Shown here piece after piece: positions 43,431-52,817 of a stretch of DNA of 64,000 nt. Position 1 is the stretch's first letter, and the number at the start of each line of letters is the position of its first letter. The notes under the pieces are model-generated. The model did not search any database. It was not told the DNA's origin and saw only the letters and a program-made list of their open reading frames with translations. The stretch comes from Streptomyces zhihengii. GTDB taxonomy: Bacteria > Actinomycetota > Actinomycetes > Streptomycetales > Streptomycetaceae. The DNA lies in NCBI RefSeq assembly GCF_016919245.1, contig NZ_JAFEJA010000001.1, positions 4,330,001 through 4,394,000 on the forward strand. Direction: 5' to 3'. The translations under genes and the position numbers were made by a program.

Positions 43431-46400
43431 TCACGGCGCCAGGGCGTCGATCGCCTTCACGATCCGCTTGTCCGAGACCGGGTACGCGGTGCCCAGGGCG
43501 TGGGCGAAGTAGCTCACCCGCAGCTCCTCGATCATCCACCGGACGTCCAGCACCTGCCGGGGCACCGGGCGGCCCTGCGGGAGCTGTTCCAGCAGCCAGG
43601 CGTACTCGTCCCGCATCTCGTGGACCTTCTCCATGCGCGTGGTGTCGCGCTGGACCGAGGTGGGCATCTGCTGGAGCCTGCGGTCCGCGGCGACCAGATA
43701 GCGCATCAGGTCGGGCAGCCGGCCCAGCCCCGTCAGCGTCACGAAACCGGGCGGCATCAGCGCCGCGAGCTGCTCCCGGACGTCCGCCACGTTGCGGAGC
43801 AGCGTCGGGCTGCCCGTGGCCTTGAGACGGCGCTCGCAGGCCTGCCAGGCGGCCAGGATCTGCTGCACGCGGTCGACGGTGCGCACGGTCAGGTCCACCA
43901 GGTCGGCGCGGACCTTGTCGAACAGCTTCCGGAACGACTCCTCGTCCCACGCCGGACCGCCGTGGTCGGCGATCAGCCGGTCGGCGGCGGCCGTGGCGCA
44001 GTCCTCGAAGAGGGCCTGCACCGAGCCGTGCGGATTGCGGGACAGCGCCAGCTTCTGCTGGTTCGTCAGCCGGTCCGACGCGAACTTCGCCGGGCTGACC
44101 GGGATGCCCAGCATGATCAGCCGCCGGGTGCCCCGCCACATGGCCTGCGCCTGCTCCGCCTCGCTGTCGAAGAGCCGCACCCCGACCGTGGCGCCCTCGT
44201 CGACGAGGGCCGGATAGGCCTTCACCGGCTGGCCCGCGCGGCGGGTCTCGAACACCTTCGACAGAGCGCCGATCGTCCAGTCCGTGAGCCCGGTGCGCTC
44301 CAGGGAGCCGCCGGACGGGCCGGAGGAGGCCGCCGCGGCGGACAGCGCCTGGCGGGCCTTGGGCTTCAGCTTCAGCCGCAGTGTCTCCAGGTCCTTGTCC
44401 TCGGCCAGCTTCCTGCGCCGCTCGTCGACGATCCGGAAGGTGATCCGCAGGTGGTCGGGGACCCGGGACCGGTCGAAGTCGTCCGCCGAGACGGGGACGC
44501 CGACCATCCGCTGGAGCTCTCGCGCCAGAGTGACCGTCAGCGGCTCCTGGAGCGGGACGGCCGTGTCCAGGAAGCGGCCCGCGTAGTTGGGCGCCGGTAC
44601 GTAGTGGCGGCGGATCGGCTTGGGGAGGGAACGGATCAGCTCCGTCACGACCTCCTCCCGCAGGCCCGGGATCTGCCAGTCGAAGCCCTCGGACGTGACC
44701 TGGTTGAGCACCTGGAGCGGGACGTGGACGGTCACGCCGTCGGCGTCGGCGCCGGGCTCGAACTGGTAGGTCACCCGGAACTTCAGCCGTCCCTGGCGCC
44801 AGGAGTCCGGGTAGTCGTCCTTGGTGACCGCGCCGGCCTTCTCGTTGATGAGCATCTCGCGCTCGAAGTCGAGCAGCTCGGGCTGCTCCCGGTGCTTGTG
44901 CTTCCACCAGGAGTCGAAGTGCGCCCCGGAGACGACGTGCTCGGGCACCCGCTGGTCGTAGAAGTCGAACAGCGTCTCGTCGTCGACCAGGATGTCGCGG
45001 CGGCGGGCCCGGTGCTCCAGCTCCTCGACCTCGGTCAGCAGCCGGCGGTTGTCGGCGAAGAACTTGTGGTGGGTGCGCCAGTCGCCCTCGACGAGGGCGT
45101 TGCGGATGAACAGGTCCCGGGAGGTCTCCGGGTCGATGCGCCCGTAGTTGACCTTCCGCTGCACCACGATCGGCACGCCGTACAGCGTGACCTTCTCGTA
45201 GGCCATGACCGCCGCGGCGTCCTTCTCCCAGTGCGGCTCGCTGTAGGTGCGCTTGAGCAGGTGCCCGGCCAGCGGCTCGATCCACTCCGGCTCGATCCGC
45301 GCGTTGACCCGGGCCCACAGCCGTGACGTCTCGACGAGCTCCGCCGACATGACGAACCGCGGGGGCTTCTTGAAGAGCGCCGAACCGGGGAAGATCGCGA
45401 ACTTGGCGTTGCGGGCGCCCAGGTACTCGTTCCGGCCGCCGCTCCCGCGCCCGCTCTCGCCGGCGGTCTCCTTCACGTCCTTCATGCCGACGTGCGACAG
45501 CAGACCGGCCAGCAGCGAGACGTGCACCGACTGCTCGGGGGCGTCGGCGTCGTCGACGTGGAAGCCCATCTGCTTGGCGACCGTGCGGAGCTGGGAGTAG
45601 ATGTCCTGCCACTCGCGGATGCGCAGGAAGTTCAGGTACTCCTGCTTGCACATCCGGCGGAAGCTGGAGGAGCCCCGCTCCTTCTGCTGCTCGCGGACGT
45701 AGCGCCAGAGGTTGAGGTAGGCGAGGAAGTCGCTGGTCTCGTCCTTGAACCGGGCGTGCTGCTGGTCGGCCTGGGTCTGCTTCTCGGCCGGCCGCTCGCG
45801 CGGGTCCTGGATGGAGAGCGCGGCCGCGATCACCATGACCTCGCGGACGCAGTTGTTCCGGTCGGCCTCGACGACCATCCGGGCCAGCCGGGGGTCGACG
45901 GGGAGCTGGGACAGCTTCCGGCCGAGCTGGGTGAGGCGCTTCTTCGGGTCCTTCTCGGCGGGGTCGATCGCGCCCAGCTCCTGGAGGAGCTGCACACCGT
46001 CGCGGATGTTGCGGTGGTCCGGCGGGTCGATGAAGGGGAACTTCTCGATGTCGCCGAGCCCGGCGGCGGTCATCTGGAGGATGACCGAGGCCAGGTTGGT
46101 CCGCAGGATCTCGGCGTCGGTGAACTCCGGGCGGGCCAGGAAGTCGTCCTCGGAGTACAGCCGGACGCAGATGCCGTCGGAGGTGCGCCCGCAGCGGCCC
46201 TTGCGCTGGTTGGCGCTGGCCTGGCTGACCGCCTCGATGGGCAGCCGCTGGACCTTGGTGCGATGGCTGTAGCGCGAGATGCGGGCGGTGCCCGGGTCGA
46301 TCACGTACTTGATGCCGGGGACCGTCAGGGAGGTCTCGGCGACGTTGGTGGCGAGCACGATCCGACGGCCGGTGTGCTGCTGGAAGACGCGGTGCTGCTC

Positions 46401-47384
46401 GGCGTGGGAGAGCCGGGCGTACAGCGGCAGCACCTCGGTGAAGCGGTACTGCTTCTTGTTGAGCGCGTCCGCGGTGTCGCGGATCTCGCGCTCGCCGGAG
46501 AGGAAGACGAGGATGTCGCCCTTGCCCTCGCCCATCAGCTCCTCGACGGCGTCCGTGATCGCGGTGATCTGGTCGCGGTCGGCGTCGTCGGAGTCCTCCT
46601 CCAGCAGCGGCCGGTAGCGGACCTCGACCGGATAGGTGCGCCCGCTGACCTCGACGATCGGGGCGTCCCCGAAGTGGCGGGAGAAGCGCTCCGGGTCGAT
46701 CGTCGCGGAGGTGATGACGACCTTGAGGTCGGGTCTGCGCGGCAGCAGCTGCGCGAGGTAGCCGAGCAGGAAGTCGATGTTCAGGGACCGCTCGTGGGCC
46801 TCGTCGATGATGATCGTGTCGTAGGCGCGCAGCTCGCGGTCGGTCTGGATCTCGGCGAGCAGGATGCCGTCGGTCATCAGCTTCACGAACGTGGCGTCCT
46901 GGTCCACCTGGTCGGTGAAGCGGACCTTCCAGCCGACCGCCTCGCCGAGCGGTGTCCGCAGCTCGTCCGCCACCCGCTCCGCGACGGTACGGGCGGCGAT
47001 GCGGCGGGGCTGCGTATGGCCGATCATGCCCCGGACGCCCCGGCCGAGCTCCATGCAGATCTTGGGGATCTGGGTCGTCTTGCCGGAGCCCGTCTCACCG
47101 GCGACGATCACGACCTGGTGGTCGCGTATCGCCTCCAGGATCTCGTCCTTCTTCTGGCTGACGGGCAGCTGCTCGGGATACGTGATCGCGGGCACCCGCG
47201 CGGCGCGCCGCGCGGTGCGGGCCGCGGACTTCTCCGCCTCCGCGGCGATCTCGTCCAGCACGGCCTGCCGGGCCTCGGGCTTGCGGATGCGGCGGGCGCC
47301 CTCGAGACGGCGGCCGAGCCGGTGGGCGTCGCGCAGCGACGCCCCGCTCAGCGCGGTCTGGAGGTCGGCGAAGGAAGTAGACAT
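43431..47384 (-). CDS. hrpA: HrpA-type ATP-dependent RNA helicase
   Basis: This 1317-residue DEAH-box helicase starts at the ATG at 47384. Motif I is GETGSGKTT, motif II DEAHERS, motif III SATID, and motif VI SANQRKGRCGR. These are followed by the helicase-associated and OB-like domains and the C-terminal DUF3418 region typical of HrpA (LRITFRIVDERRRKLAEDKDLE). The length is close to that of E. coli HrpA. Such enzymes unwind or remodel RNA; HrpA is linked to mRNA processing and to rescue of stalled ribosomes in E. coli. There is no clear ribosome site. Confidence 0.95.
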   Translation of the reverse strand: MSTSFADLQTALSGASLRDAHRLGRRLEGARRIRKPEARQAVLDEIAAEAEKSAARTARRAARVPAITYPEQLPVSQKKDEILEAIRDHQVVIVAGETGSGKTTQIPKICMELGRGVRGMIGHTQPRRIAARTVAERVADELRTPLGEAVGWKVRFTDQVDQDATFVKLMTDGILLAEIQTDRELRAYDTIIIDEAHERSLNIDFLLGYLAQLLPRRPDLKVVITSATIDPERFSRHFGDAPIVEVSGRTYPVEVRYRPLLEEDSDDADRDQITAITDAVEELMGEGKGDILVFLSGEREIRDTADALNKKQYRFTEVLPLYARLSHAEQHRVFQQHTGRRIVLATNVAETSLTVPGIKYVIDPGTARISRYSHRTKVQRLPIEAVSQASANQRKGRCGRTSDGICVRLYSEDDFLARPEFTDAEILRTNLASVILQMTAAGLGDIEKFPFIDPPDHRNIRDGVQLLQELGAIDPAEKDPKKRLTQLGRKLSQLPVDPRLARMVVEADRNNCVREVMVIAAALSIQDPRERPAEKQTQADQQHARFKDETSDFLAYLNLWRYVREQQKERGSSSFRRMCKQEYLNFLRIREWQDIYSQLRTVAKQMGFHVDDADAPEQSVHVSLLAGLLSHVGMKDVKETAGESGRGSGGRNEYLGARNAKFAIFPGSALFKKPPRFVMSAELVETSRLWARVNARIEPEWIEPLAGHLLKRTYSEPHWEKDAAAVMAYEKVTLYGVPIVVQRKVNYGRIDPETSRDLFIRNALVEGDWRTHHKFFADNRRLLTEVEELEHRARRRDILVDDETLFDFYDQRVPEHVVSGAHFDSWWKHKHREQPELLDFEREMLINEKAGAVTKDDYPDSWRQGRLKFRVTYQFEPGADADGVTVHVPLQVLNQVTSEGFDWQIPGLREEVVTELIRSLPKPIRRHYVPAPNYAGRFLDTAVPLQEPLTVTLARELQRMVGVPVSADDFDRSRVPDHLRITFRIVDERRRKLAEDKDLETLRLKLKPKARQALSAAAASSGPSGGSLERTGLTDWTIGALSKVFETRRAGQPVKAYPALVDEGATVGVRLFDSEAEQAQAMWRGTRRLIMLGIPVSPAKFASDRLTNQQKLALSRNPHGSVQALFEDCATAAADRLIADHGGPAWDEESFRKLFDKVRADLVDLTVRTVDRVQQILAAWQACERRLKATGSPTLLRNVADVREQLAALMPPGFVTLTGLGRLPDLMRYLVAADRRLQQMPTSVQRDTTRMEKVHEMRDEYAWLLEQLPQGRPVPRQVLDVRWMIEELRVSYFAHALGTAYPVSDKRIVKAIDALAP

Positions 47385-47546
47385 ACGGAGTCCAGGATCG
47401 CACCCCCGCGGAACCGGTGGCGAACCCATTTCGCCGGTTCTCAGACACAGGTGGTGCAGTATGGAGCGAATCGTTCACGCCCTGTGCGGAGCCCCGCACG
47501 CCGGCGGCCCGCCGCCCCGCTCCTGACGCCGAAGGGACCGCCCGCC

Positions 47547-47972
47547 ATGCCGACCGGCCGCGACCACGGGCACCGGCTGCCGGCCGTGCTGGGTGTGCTG
47601 CTCGGGACGCTGCTGGTCCTCGCCGGCTGCGCGTGGGCGGCCGCGGCGCCGGGGGGCGGTTACGGCGGCACGGGATCGGTCGCGGCGTCCGGGTACGCCG
47701 GCACGGCGGTCGCCGCCGATGCCGGCTCCGGCTCCGGCTCGGTGCCGGGGTGCGGCAGGGGGCTTCCCGACGCGGACGACGGCGCCCGGCCGGGCATGCC
47801 CCCGCGCGGTTCGACGGCGCACGAGCCGCTGCCCGCGACGCAGCAGCTCCCCGCGTGCCTCGCCGGGGCGCTGCCCGCCTGGGACGACGTGCGCCCGGCC
47901 CGGGCGGTGCTCCGCGCCCCGCCGCCCTTCGGCCCGCCCTCCCCGGTCGCCCTGTCGGTACTGCGCGTATAG
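47547..47972 (+). CDS. Small hypothetical lipoprotein or secreted protein
   Basis: This is a 141-residue protein. The ATG at 47547 is preceded by GAAGGGACCG. The N-terminus has a basic start and a hydrophobic core ending LLVLAGCAWA, which would fit a lipobox with Cys28. The rest is Gly/Ala/Pro-rich without known domain, and has two further Cys residues (GSVPGCGRG and LPACLAG). It lies divergent from the helicase gene and upstream of the DsbA-like gene. It may be poorly conserved; coding is supported by codon bias and the signal sequence. Confidence 0.65.
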   Translation: MPTGRDHGHRLPAVLGVLLGTLLVLAGCAWAAAAPGGGYGGTGSVAASGYAGTAVAADAGSGSGSVPGCGRGLPDADDGARPGMPPRGSTAHEPLPATQQLPACLAGALPAWDDVRPARAVLRAPPPFGPPSPVALSVLRV

Positions 47973-48071
47973 GCCGGGCCGGGTGCCGCCGCCACCGCGT
48001 CCCGCCGCCGGCCGCCGCATCCCCGCCACATGCCGCCTTGTCCGTACGACTTCCTGTACAGGAGCACCACC

Positions 48072-48941
48072 ATGCCCTCGTCCGCCGCACCCACCCCGTC
48101 CCGCAGGCCGATCGCCATCGGGGCCGGGGTGCTCGTCGCCGCGCTGCTGCTCGGCTACGCGTCCTACTCCGCGACCAAGCCGTCCGACGCGGGCCCCGGC
48201 GGCTCGTCGGCCGTCGCCGAGAGCTCCGCCGGGCCCGGCGGGAGCTCCCACCCGGAGCTGCTGAAGCTCGCCCGCCGGGACGCCGGCGACCCGCTGGCGG
48301 CCGGCCGGGCCGACGCCCCCGTCGTGATGGTCGAGTACGCCGACTTCCAGTGCGGCTACTGCGGGAAGTTCGCCCGCGACACCGAGCCGGAGCTGATGCG
48401 GAAGTACGTCGAGGACGGCACCCTGCGCATCGAGTGGCGCAACTTCCCCATCTTCGGCGCCGAGTCCGAGGCGGCCGCGCGGGCCTCCTGGGCGGCCGGC
48501 CGGCAGGGCCGGTTCTGGCAGTTCCACGCCGCGGCCTACGCGGAGGGCGCGAAGGAGAAGGGCTTCGGCGCCGCCCGGCTGCGCGCCCTCGCCCAGGAGG
48601 CGGGCGTCGCCGACCTCGACCGGTTCGTCCGGGACACGGAGAGCGAGGCGGCACGCGAGGCCGTCGCCCGCGACCAGGAGGAGGGGTACGGCCTGGGCGC
48701 CACCTCCACACCGTCGTTCCTGATCAACGGGCGGCCGATCGCCGGCGCGCAGCCCGCCGGCACGTTCACCGAGGCCATCGAGGCGGCCGCCGCCGAGGCC
48801 GGGGCGGGCCGCGCCGCCGGGTCCGGCTCCTCGAAGCAGGGCGAGCGGGAAGCACAGGGCGAGCGGGACGAGCAGAGCGGGCAGGACGAGCAGAGCCGGC
48901 GGGAAGCGCAGGACGAGCAGGGCGAACAGGGTCCGCGATGA
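48072..48941 (+). CDS. Membrane-anchored DsbA-like thioredoxin protein
   Basis: This is a 289-residue protein. The ATG follows AGGAG. One membrane segment lies at residues 15-33 (RRPIAIGAGVLVAALLLGY), with the rest outside. Residues 75-230 are a DsbA-type thioredoxin fold with the redox motif FQCGYCGKF and the cis-Pro segment TSTPSFLINGRP. The last 50 residues are an irregular Glu/Gln/Arg repeat tail. It should oxidise or reduce thiols in exported proteins. Its stop overlaps the start of a CcdA-like gene (ATGA), so the two probably form an electron-transfer pair. Confidence 0.92.
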   Translation: MPSSAAPTPSRRPIAIGAGVLVAALLLGYASYSATKPSDAGPGGSSAVAESSAGPGGSSHPELLKLARRDAGDPLAAGRADAPVVMVEYADFQCGYCGKFARDTEPELMRKYVEDGTLRIEWRNFPIFGAESEAAARASWAAGRQGRFWQFHAAAYAEGAKEKGFGAARLRALAQEAGVADLDRFVRDTESEAAREAVARDQEEGYGLGATSTPSFLINGRPIAGAQPAGTFTEAIEAAAAEAGAGRAAGSGSSKQGEREAQGERDEQSGQDEQSRREAQDEQGEQGPR

Positions 48942-49768
48942 GCGACATCGGCTATCTCGCCGCCTTCCTCGGCGGCCTGCTCGCGCTGATCAGCCCGTGC
49001 AGCGCCCTGCTGCTGCCGGCGTTCTTCGCGTACTCCGTCGACACCACCGGGCGGCTGACCGCCCGGACCTGTGTCTTCTTCGCCGGGCTCGCCACCACCC
49101 TCGTCCCGCTCGGCGCCGCCGGGTCGTTCGCCGGGCGGCTGTTCTACGGCCACCGCGATCTGCTGGTCGCCGTCGGGGGCTGGCTGATCGTCGCGCTCGG
49201 GGTCGCCCAGATCCTGGGGACCGGTTTCGCCTCGCGCCGGCTCGCCGAGGTGTCCGGCCGCATCCGCCCGACGACCGCGCTCTCCGTCTACGCCCTCGGC
49301 CTCGTCTACGGGCTGGCCGGCTTCTGCGCCGGGCCGATCCTCGGCAGCGTGCTCACGGTGGCCGCGATCTCCGGCAGCCCGGTCTACGGCGGGCTGCTGC
49401 TCGCCGTGTACGCGCTGGGCATGGCGGTCCCGCTCTTCGTGCTGGCCCTGTTCTGGGAGCGGTACGGGCTGGGGCGCCGCCGGTGGCTGCGGGGACGGGA
49501 GTTGAGGGCGGGGCGTTTCCGGCTGCACACGACGTCGCTGCTGTCCGGTCTCTTCTTCGTGCTGCTGGGCACGGTGTTCCTGGTCTTCGACGGCACCACC
49601 GCGCTGCCGGGACTGCTGTCCGTGGACGACTCCTTCGCGGTGGAGGAGTGGGCCTCGGGCGTCGGGCGGGCGGTGCCGGACTGGGTGCTGCTGACGGCGG
49701 TGGTGGTCGCCGTGGCGGTGGTCCTCGCGGTGCGCGGCCGGCGCCGGCCGGCCCGCGACGGGGCCTGA
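48938..49768 (+). CDS. CcdA-like cytochrome c biogenesis/thiol transport protein
   Basis: This is a 276-residue membrane protein with six to seven segments. The two halves carry the conserved Cys motifs ISPCSALLLPAFFAY and AGFCAGPILGS, as in CcdA/DsbD transmembrane domains. These proteins pass electrons across the membrane to keep outside thiols reduced. Coupling to the DsbA-like gene just upstream supports that role. Translation starts at the ATG overlapping that gene's stop. A terminator follows. Confidence 0.92.
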   Translation: MSDIGYLAAFLGGLLALISPCSALLLPAFFAYSVDTTGRLTARTCVFFAGLATTLVPLGAAGSFAGRLFYGHRDLLVAVGGWLIVALGVAQILGTGFASRRLAEVSGRIRPTTALSVYALGLVYGLAGFCAGPILGSVLTVAAISGSPVYGGLLLAVYALGMAVPLFVLALFWERYGLGRRRWLRGRELRAGRFRLHTTSLLSGLFFVLLGTVFLVFDGTTALPGLLSVDDSFAVEEWASGVGRAVPDWVLLTAVVVAVAVVLAVRGRRRPARDGA

Positions 49769-49834
49769 CACGACGGGGGCGCGGTCCATTGGGCCGCGCC
49801 CCACGCGGCGGTGGGCAGCGGGAGGCGACACGAA

Positions 49835-49864
49835 GAAGGCCCCGATCTCTCGATCGGGGCCTTC
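49835..49864. terminator. Bidirectional terminator, ccdA-like gene and tRNA cluster
   Basis: A perfect 13-bp stem (GAAGGCCCCGATC and its complement) and a TCTC loop lie between the convergent units. Confidence 0.82.
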
Positions 49865-49869
49865 GGTTG

Positions 49870-49943
49870 TGGCTGGGGCCGGGGTCGAACCGGCGACCTA
49901 TCGCTTTTCAGGCGATCGCTCGTACCAACTGAGCTACCCAGCC
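49870..49943 (-). tRNA. tRNA-Phe (anticodon GAA)
   Basis: The minus strand begins GGCTGGGTAGCTCAGTTGGT. The loop is CTGAAAA (anticodon GAA), the T loop GTTCGACCC, and the acceptor stem is paired. It is the last gene of a Glu-Asp-Phe cluster. Confidence 0.95.
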
Positions 49944-49965
49944 ACGAAGCTCTTGCGAGCTCCAG

Positions 49966-50040
49966 CGGTCCTGACGGGATTTGAACCCGCGGCCTCCACC
50001 TTGACAGGGTGGCGAGCACTCCAAACTGCTCCACAGGACC
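49966..50040 (-). tRNA. tRNA-Asp (anticodon GTC), second copy
   Basis: Identical to 43250-43324. It is the middle gene of the Glu-Asp-Phe cluster, 22 bases from tRNA-Phe. Confidence 0.95.
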
Positions 50041-50079
50041 AAGCATGGTGCGAGAACAAGTCTCGCACACGGTTGTGCG

Positions 50080-50152
50080 TGCCCCCAACGGGATTCGAAC
50101 CCGTGCTACCGCCTTGAAAGGGCGGCGTCCTGGGCCACTAGACGATGAGGGC
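50080..50152 (-). tRNA. tRNA-Glu (anticodon TTC)
   Basis: The minus strand begins GCCCTCATCGTCTAGTGG. The anticodon loop is CTTTCAA, the T loop GTTCGAATC, and the acceptor stem has one G-U pair. It is the first gene of the cluster. Confidence 0.95.
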
Positions 50153-50233
50153 TAAAGGCCCGCCGTGTGCGCTTCGCAGCGCGTCGGGGACGTGAGAAGC
50201 ATATGGGATGGGGGGAGCTATCGCCAAAACGGT

Positions 50234-51778
50234 TTACGGGGAGGGGCTGGAGGAGGTCGCCGGGGGTGCCGGCGCGGGGGGCGGGGGCTCCACGACATGG
50301 CGGCTGACCTCGGCCGTCGTCAGCCCGAGACCGCCCAGGGTGACCTCGTCCCAGGCCTGGAGCCGGCGGTTGCCGCGGTCCAGATAGAGCACCGAGGCGC
50401 GCACCTTCTCCGGCTTCTCGTTCTGCACCGCGCGCAGTCCGCCGCCGCCGGTCGACCCCTCGATCTTCAGCCGGGTGCCGTGCTTCATCACCTCGTTCTT
50501 GCGCTGGTGGATGTGGCCGGCCAGCACCAGCGGCACGGTGCCGTCGGTCTCGGCGGCGGCGGCCGGGTTGTGCGCGACCGCGATGTCCACCGGAGTGCCG
50601 GCGCGCTCCTGGTCGCGCAGGGCGGAGGCGAGCCGGATGCCCGTCATGCGCTCGGCCGGGTCGCCCTGGGCCACCACCGTGCGGTCCGGGGTGAACTGGG
50701 GGTCGCCGCTGCCCGCGATGCGGACGCCGGCGACGGTGACCGCCCGCCCGTCGTCGAGGACGTGCACGTTCTTCATCCGGGACAGGTACTCCTGCGTGGT
50801 GCGGGAGTCGTGGTTGCCGCGCACCCACACATAGGGCGCCCCGAGGCCGGGGATCGCGTCGAGGAAGCCGTTCTCGGCGGCGCTGCCGTGGTCCATGGTG
50901 TCGCCCGAGTCGATGATCACGTCGATCCGGTACTGCTCCACCATCGAGCGGATGATGTGCCACGCCGCCGGGTTGAGGTGGATGTCGGAGACATGGAGCA
51001 CCCGCAGGGTGTCCGGGTCGGGCGCGTAGGCGGGGAGCGTGGAGGTGGCGTCGTAGAGCTTGGTCACATTGGTGACCAGGCGCGCCAACTCCTTCTGGTA
51101 GACGTCGAACTCGGTGACGATCGAGCGGGCGTTGCCGACGACCGAGGGGGCGGAGGTCAGCAGCCCGTCGAACTTGGGCTCCAGCACGGACTTCGGGTTC
51201 CAGGTCGCCGCCGCCGACGTGGCGGAGGCCGCGAGCAGTGCGAGCGCGAGCCCGCCCGCGGCCAGCGCGCGGCGGGGCCGGCGGTAGACGGCCAGACCGA
51301 GCGCCGTCGCGCCGGTCACGACGGCGACGCAGGAGCGCAGCGCGAGCCCGGTGGTGCCGTCGAGGACGTCCGCAGCCACCTGGTCCTGGAGGCCGGAGAA
51401 CCGCTCGGGGTTGTCGACCAGGGCCTGCGAGCGGGCGGGGTCCAGCCGGTCCACGTCGACGTCGAGGCGCAGTGGCGCCACGTGCGAGTCGAGCCGCAGC
51501 GCGCCGAGCGGCGAGACGTTGATCTTGGTGCCGCCGGTGAGGGAGGGGCGCAGCGTCATGGTGGTGTCCATGGGCCCGACCGGCGTGCGGACGTTGCCCA
51601 CGATCAGCAGGCCCAGCCAGGCGCCGACCAGGACGACGGCGGTCATCCCCAGCGCGCGCGCCCACGGGTGCGGGGCGCGCTCCGGACCGGCCGGTGCGGG
51701 GCCGGGGCGCAGCAGGGCGCGGAGCACGGAGCGGACGGGTCGGCGGGGGCGGTGCGGTGACGGGGCTTGGCGGGCCAT
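50234..51778 (-). CDS. Membrane-anchored metallophosphoesterase
   Basis: This is a 514-residue protein. The ATG at 51778 is preferred; a longer frame overlaps the opposite gene. Membrane segments lie at about residues 43-62 and in the 165-200 region. The calcineurin-like domain (residues 260-470) has the full metal set: HVSDIHLN, DSGDTMDHG, RGNHDSR, VAHNP and GHIHQRK. The likely substrates are phosphoesters outside the membrane or at its surface, but they cannot be named. The C-terminus is Pro/Ala-rich. No clear ribosome site is seen. Confidence 0.9.
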   Translation of the reverse strand: MARQAPSPHRPRRPVRSVLRALLRPGPAPAGPERAPHPWARALGMTAVVLVGAWLGLLIVGNVRTPVGPMDTTMTLRPSLTGGTKINVSPLGALRLDSHVAPLRLDVDVDRLDPARSQALVDNPERFSGLQDQVAADVLDGTTGLALRSCVAVVTGATALGLAVYRRPRRALAAGGLALALLAASATSAAATWNPKSVLEPKFDGLLTSAPSVVGNARSIVTEFDVYQKELARLVTNVTKLYDATSTLPAYAPDPDTLRVLHVSDIHLNPAAWHIIRSMVEQYRIDVIIDSGDTMDHGSAAENGFLDAIPGLGAPYVWVRGNHDSRTTQEYLSRMKNVHVLDDGRAVTVAGVRIAGSGDPQFTPDRTVVAQGDPAERMTGIRLASALRDQERAGTPVDIAVAHNPAAAAETDGTVPLVLAGHIHQRKNEVMKHGTRLKIEGSTGGGGLRAVQNEKPEKVRASVLYLDRGNRRLQAWDEVTLGGLGLTTAEVSRHVVEPPPPAPAPPATSSSPSP

Positions 51779-51842
51779 TGGTCCCGTATGCCCCACACGG
51801 CGGCGGACCATGCCGGGGCGGCGCCCGGTCCACCGTGTGCGT

Positions 51843-51848
51843 GACAAT
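51843..51848 (+). promoter_or_regulatory. -10-like box of the 51855 gene (leaderless)
   Basis: GACAAT ends 6 nt before the GTG start; there is no ribosome site. Confidence 0.4.
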
Positions 51849-51854
51849 GGCCGG

Positions 51855-52205
51855 GTGCTGGAGATGACGCGTGAGGAGTTCGAGGAACTGGTCGCCGAGG
51901 CGCTGGACAGGATCCCGCCCGAACTGACGCGGCTGATGGACAACGTCGCCGTGTTCGTGGAGGACGAGCCGGCCCCCGACGACCCCGAGCTGCTCGGGCT
52001 CTACGAGGGGACCCCGCTCACGGACCGCGGCGAGTGGTACGCGGGCGTGCTGCCCGACCGCATCACCATCTACCGGGGCCCCACGCTGCGCATGTGCGAG
52101 ACGCGCGAGGACGTGGTCGCGGAGACGGAGATCACCGTGGTGCACGAGATCGCCCACCACTTCGGGATCGACGACGCGCGGCTGCACGAGCTGGGCTACG
52201 GGTGA
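51855..52205 (+). CDS. Small zincin-type metallopeptidase family protein
   Basis: This is a 116-residue protein. It starts at GTG (VLEMTREEFEELV); an ATG three codons later is an alternative. It has HEIAHHFGI, the HEXXHXXG zinc site of the minimal zincin family (DUF1025/possibl_zincin), followed by DDARLHELGYG. The N-terminal half is acidic. Members are cytoplasmic and widespread in Actinobacteria, with no known substrate. Its stop overlaps the fluoride channel start (GTGA), so the two are co-translated. Confidence 0.9.
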   Translation: MLEMTREEFEELVAEALDRIPPELTRLMDNVAVFVEDEPAPDDPELLGLYEGTPLTDRGEWYAGVLPDRITIYRGPTLRMCETREDVVAETEITVVHEIAHHFGIDDARLHELGYG

Positions 52206-52675
52206 GCGGGGAGCCCGTGGACCCGGACGGCGGCCTGTCCGTCCCCGCGCAGCGGGCGGAGTTCACGGGGACCGGCCGGTGGGCCGTCCTCGGCGCGATC
52301 GCGGTCGGCGGGGCGGCCGGCGCGACGGCCCGGCACGGCGCCGAGGTGCTGTGGCCGGCCCCGGCGGGAGGCTTCCCGTGGGCCGTGCTCGGGGTCAACC
52401 TCCTCGGCTGCGCGCTGATCGGGGTGCTGATGCCGCTGGTCGCCGAGGACGGCCGCTCCGCGCATCCGCTGGTGCGGCCCTTCCTGGGGGTCGGCGTGCT
52501 CGGCGGGTTCACCACCTTCTCGACGTACGCCTTGGGCACCGTCGGCCTGCTGGAGCACGGCCGGCCCGGTCCGGCGCTGCTCTACGCGGCGGGCACGGCG
52601 GCCGGCGCGCTGCTCGCGGTCACGGCGGCCGCGCGCCTCACCCGCGCCGTGCTCGGCCGGGGGGCGGTCCGGTGA
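52202..52675 (+). CDS. crcB: Fluoride channel subunit CrcB/FluC (first copy)
   Basis: This is a 157-residue protein with four membrane segments after a 25-residue cytoplasmic start. It has the family motifs GGAAGATARHG, FPWAVLGVNLLGC with the pore Asn, and GGFTTFSTYALGTV with the Phe/Thr track. FluC channels export fluoride as dual-topology dimers. In Gram-positive bacteria two different subunits may pair, and a second gene lies 142 bases downstream. Start is the GTG overlapping the zincin gene. Confidence 0.93.
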   Translation: MSGEPVDPDGGLSVPAQRAEFTGTGRWAVLGAIAVGGAAGATARHGAEVLWPAPAGGFPWAVLGVNLLGCALIGVLMPLVAEDGRSAHPLVRPFLGVGVLGGFTTFSTYALGTVGLLEHGRPGPALLYAAGTAAGALLAVTAAARLTRAVLGRGAVR

Positions 52676-52817
52676 GCGGCGTTCGCGGTGGGCGGGGCGG
52701 TGGGCGGGGCCGTGGGCCGGTGAGCCGGCCCGTGCGGGGGTGGTCCGGTGAGCGGTGTCCCCGGCGGCCGGGGGGCGGTCCGGTTCGCGGTGCCGTGCCC
52801 GGCCGGGCGGTGGGCCG
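52676..52817. repeat. GGTGAGC-rich gap between the crcB genes
   Basis: CCGGTGAGC recurs at about 52670, 52715, 52745 and 52815, with related GGTGGGCGGGGC units between. It looks like degenerate duplication of the first gene's end. Confidence 0.4.

Noticed and set aside
42766..43512. Plus-strand frame of 248 codons after bldC
   Set aside because: It runs antisense through the DUF6274 gene and across tRNA-Asp, and its codon bias is wrong.
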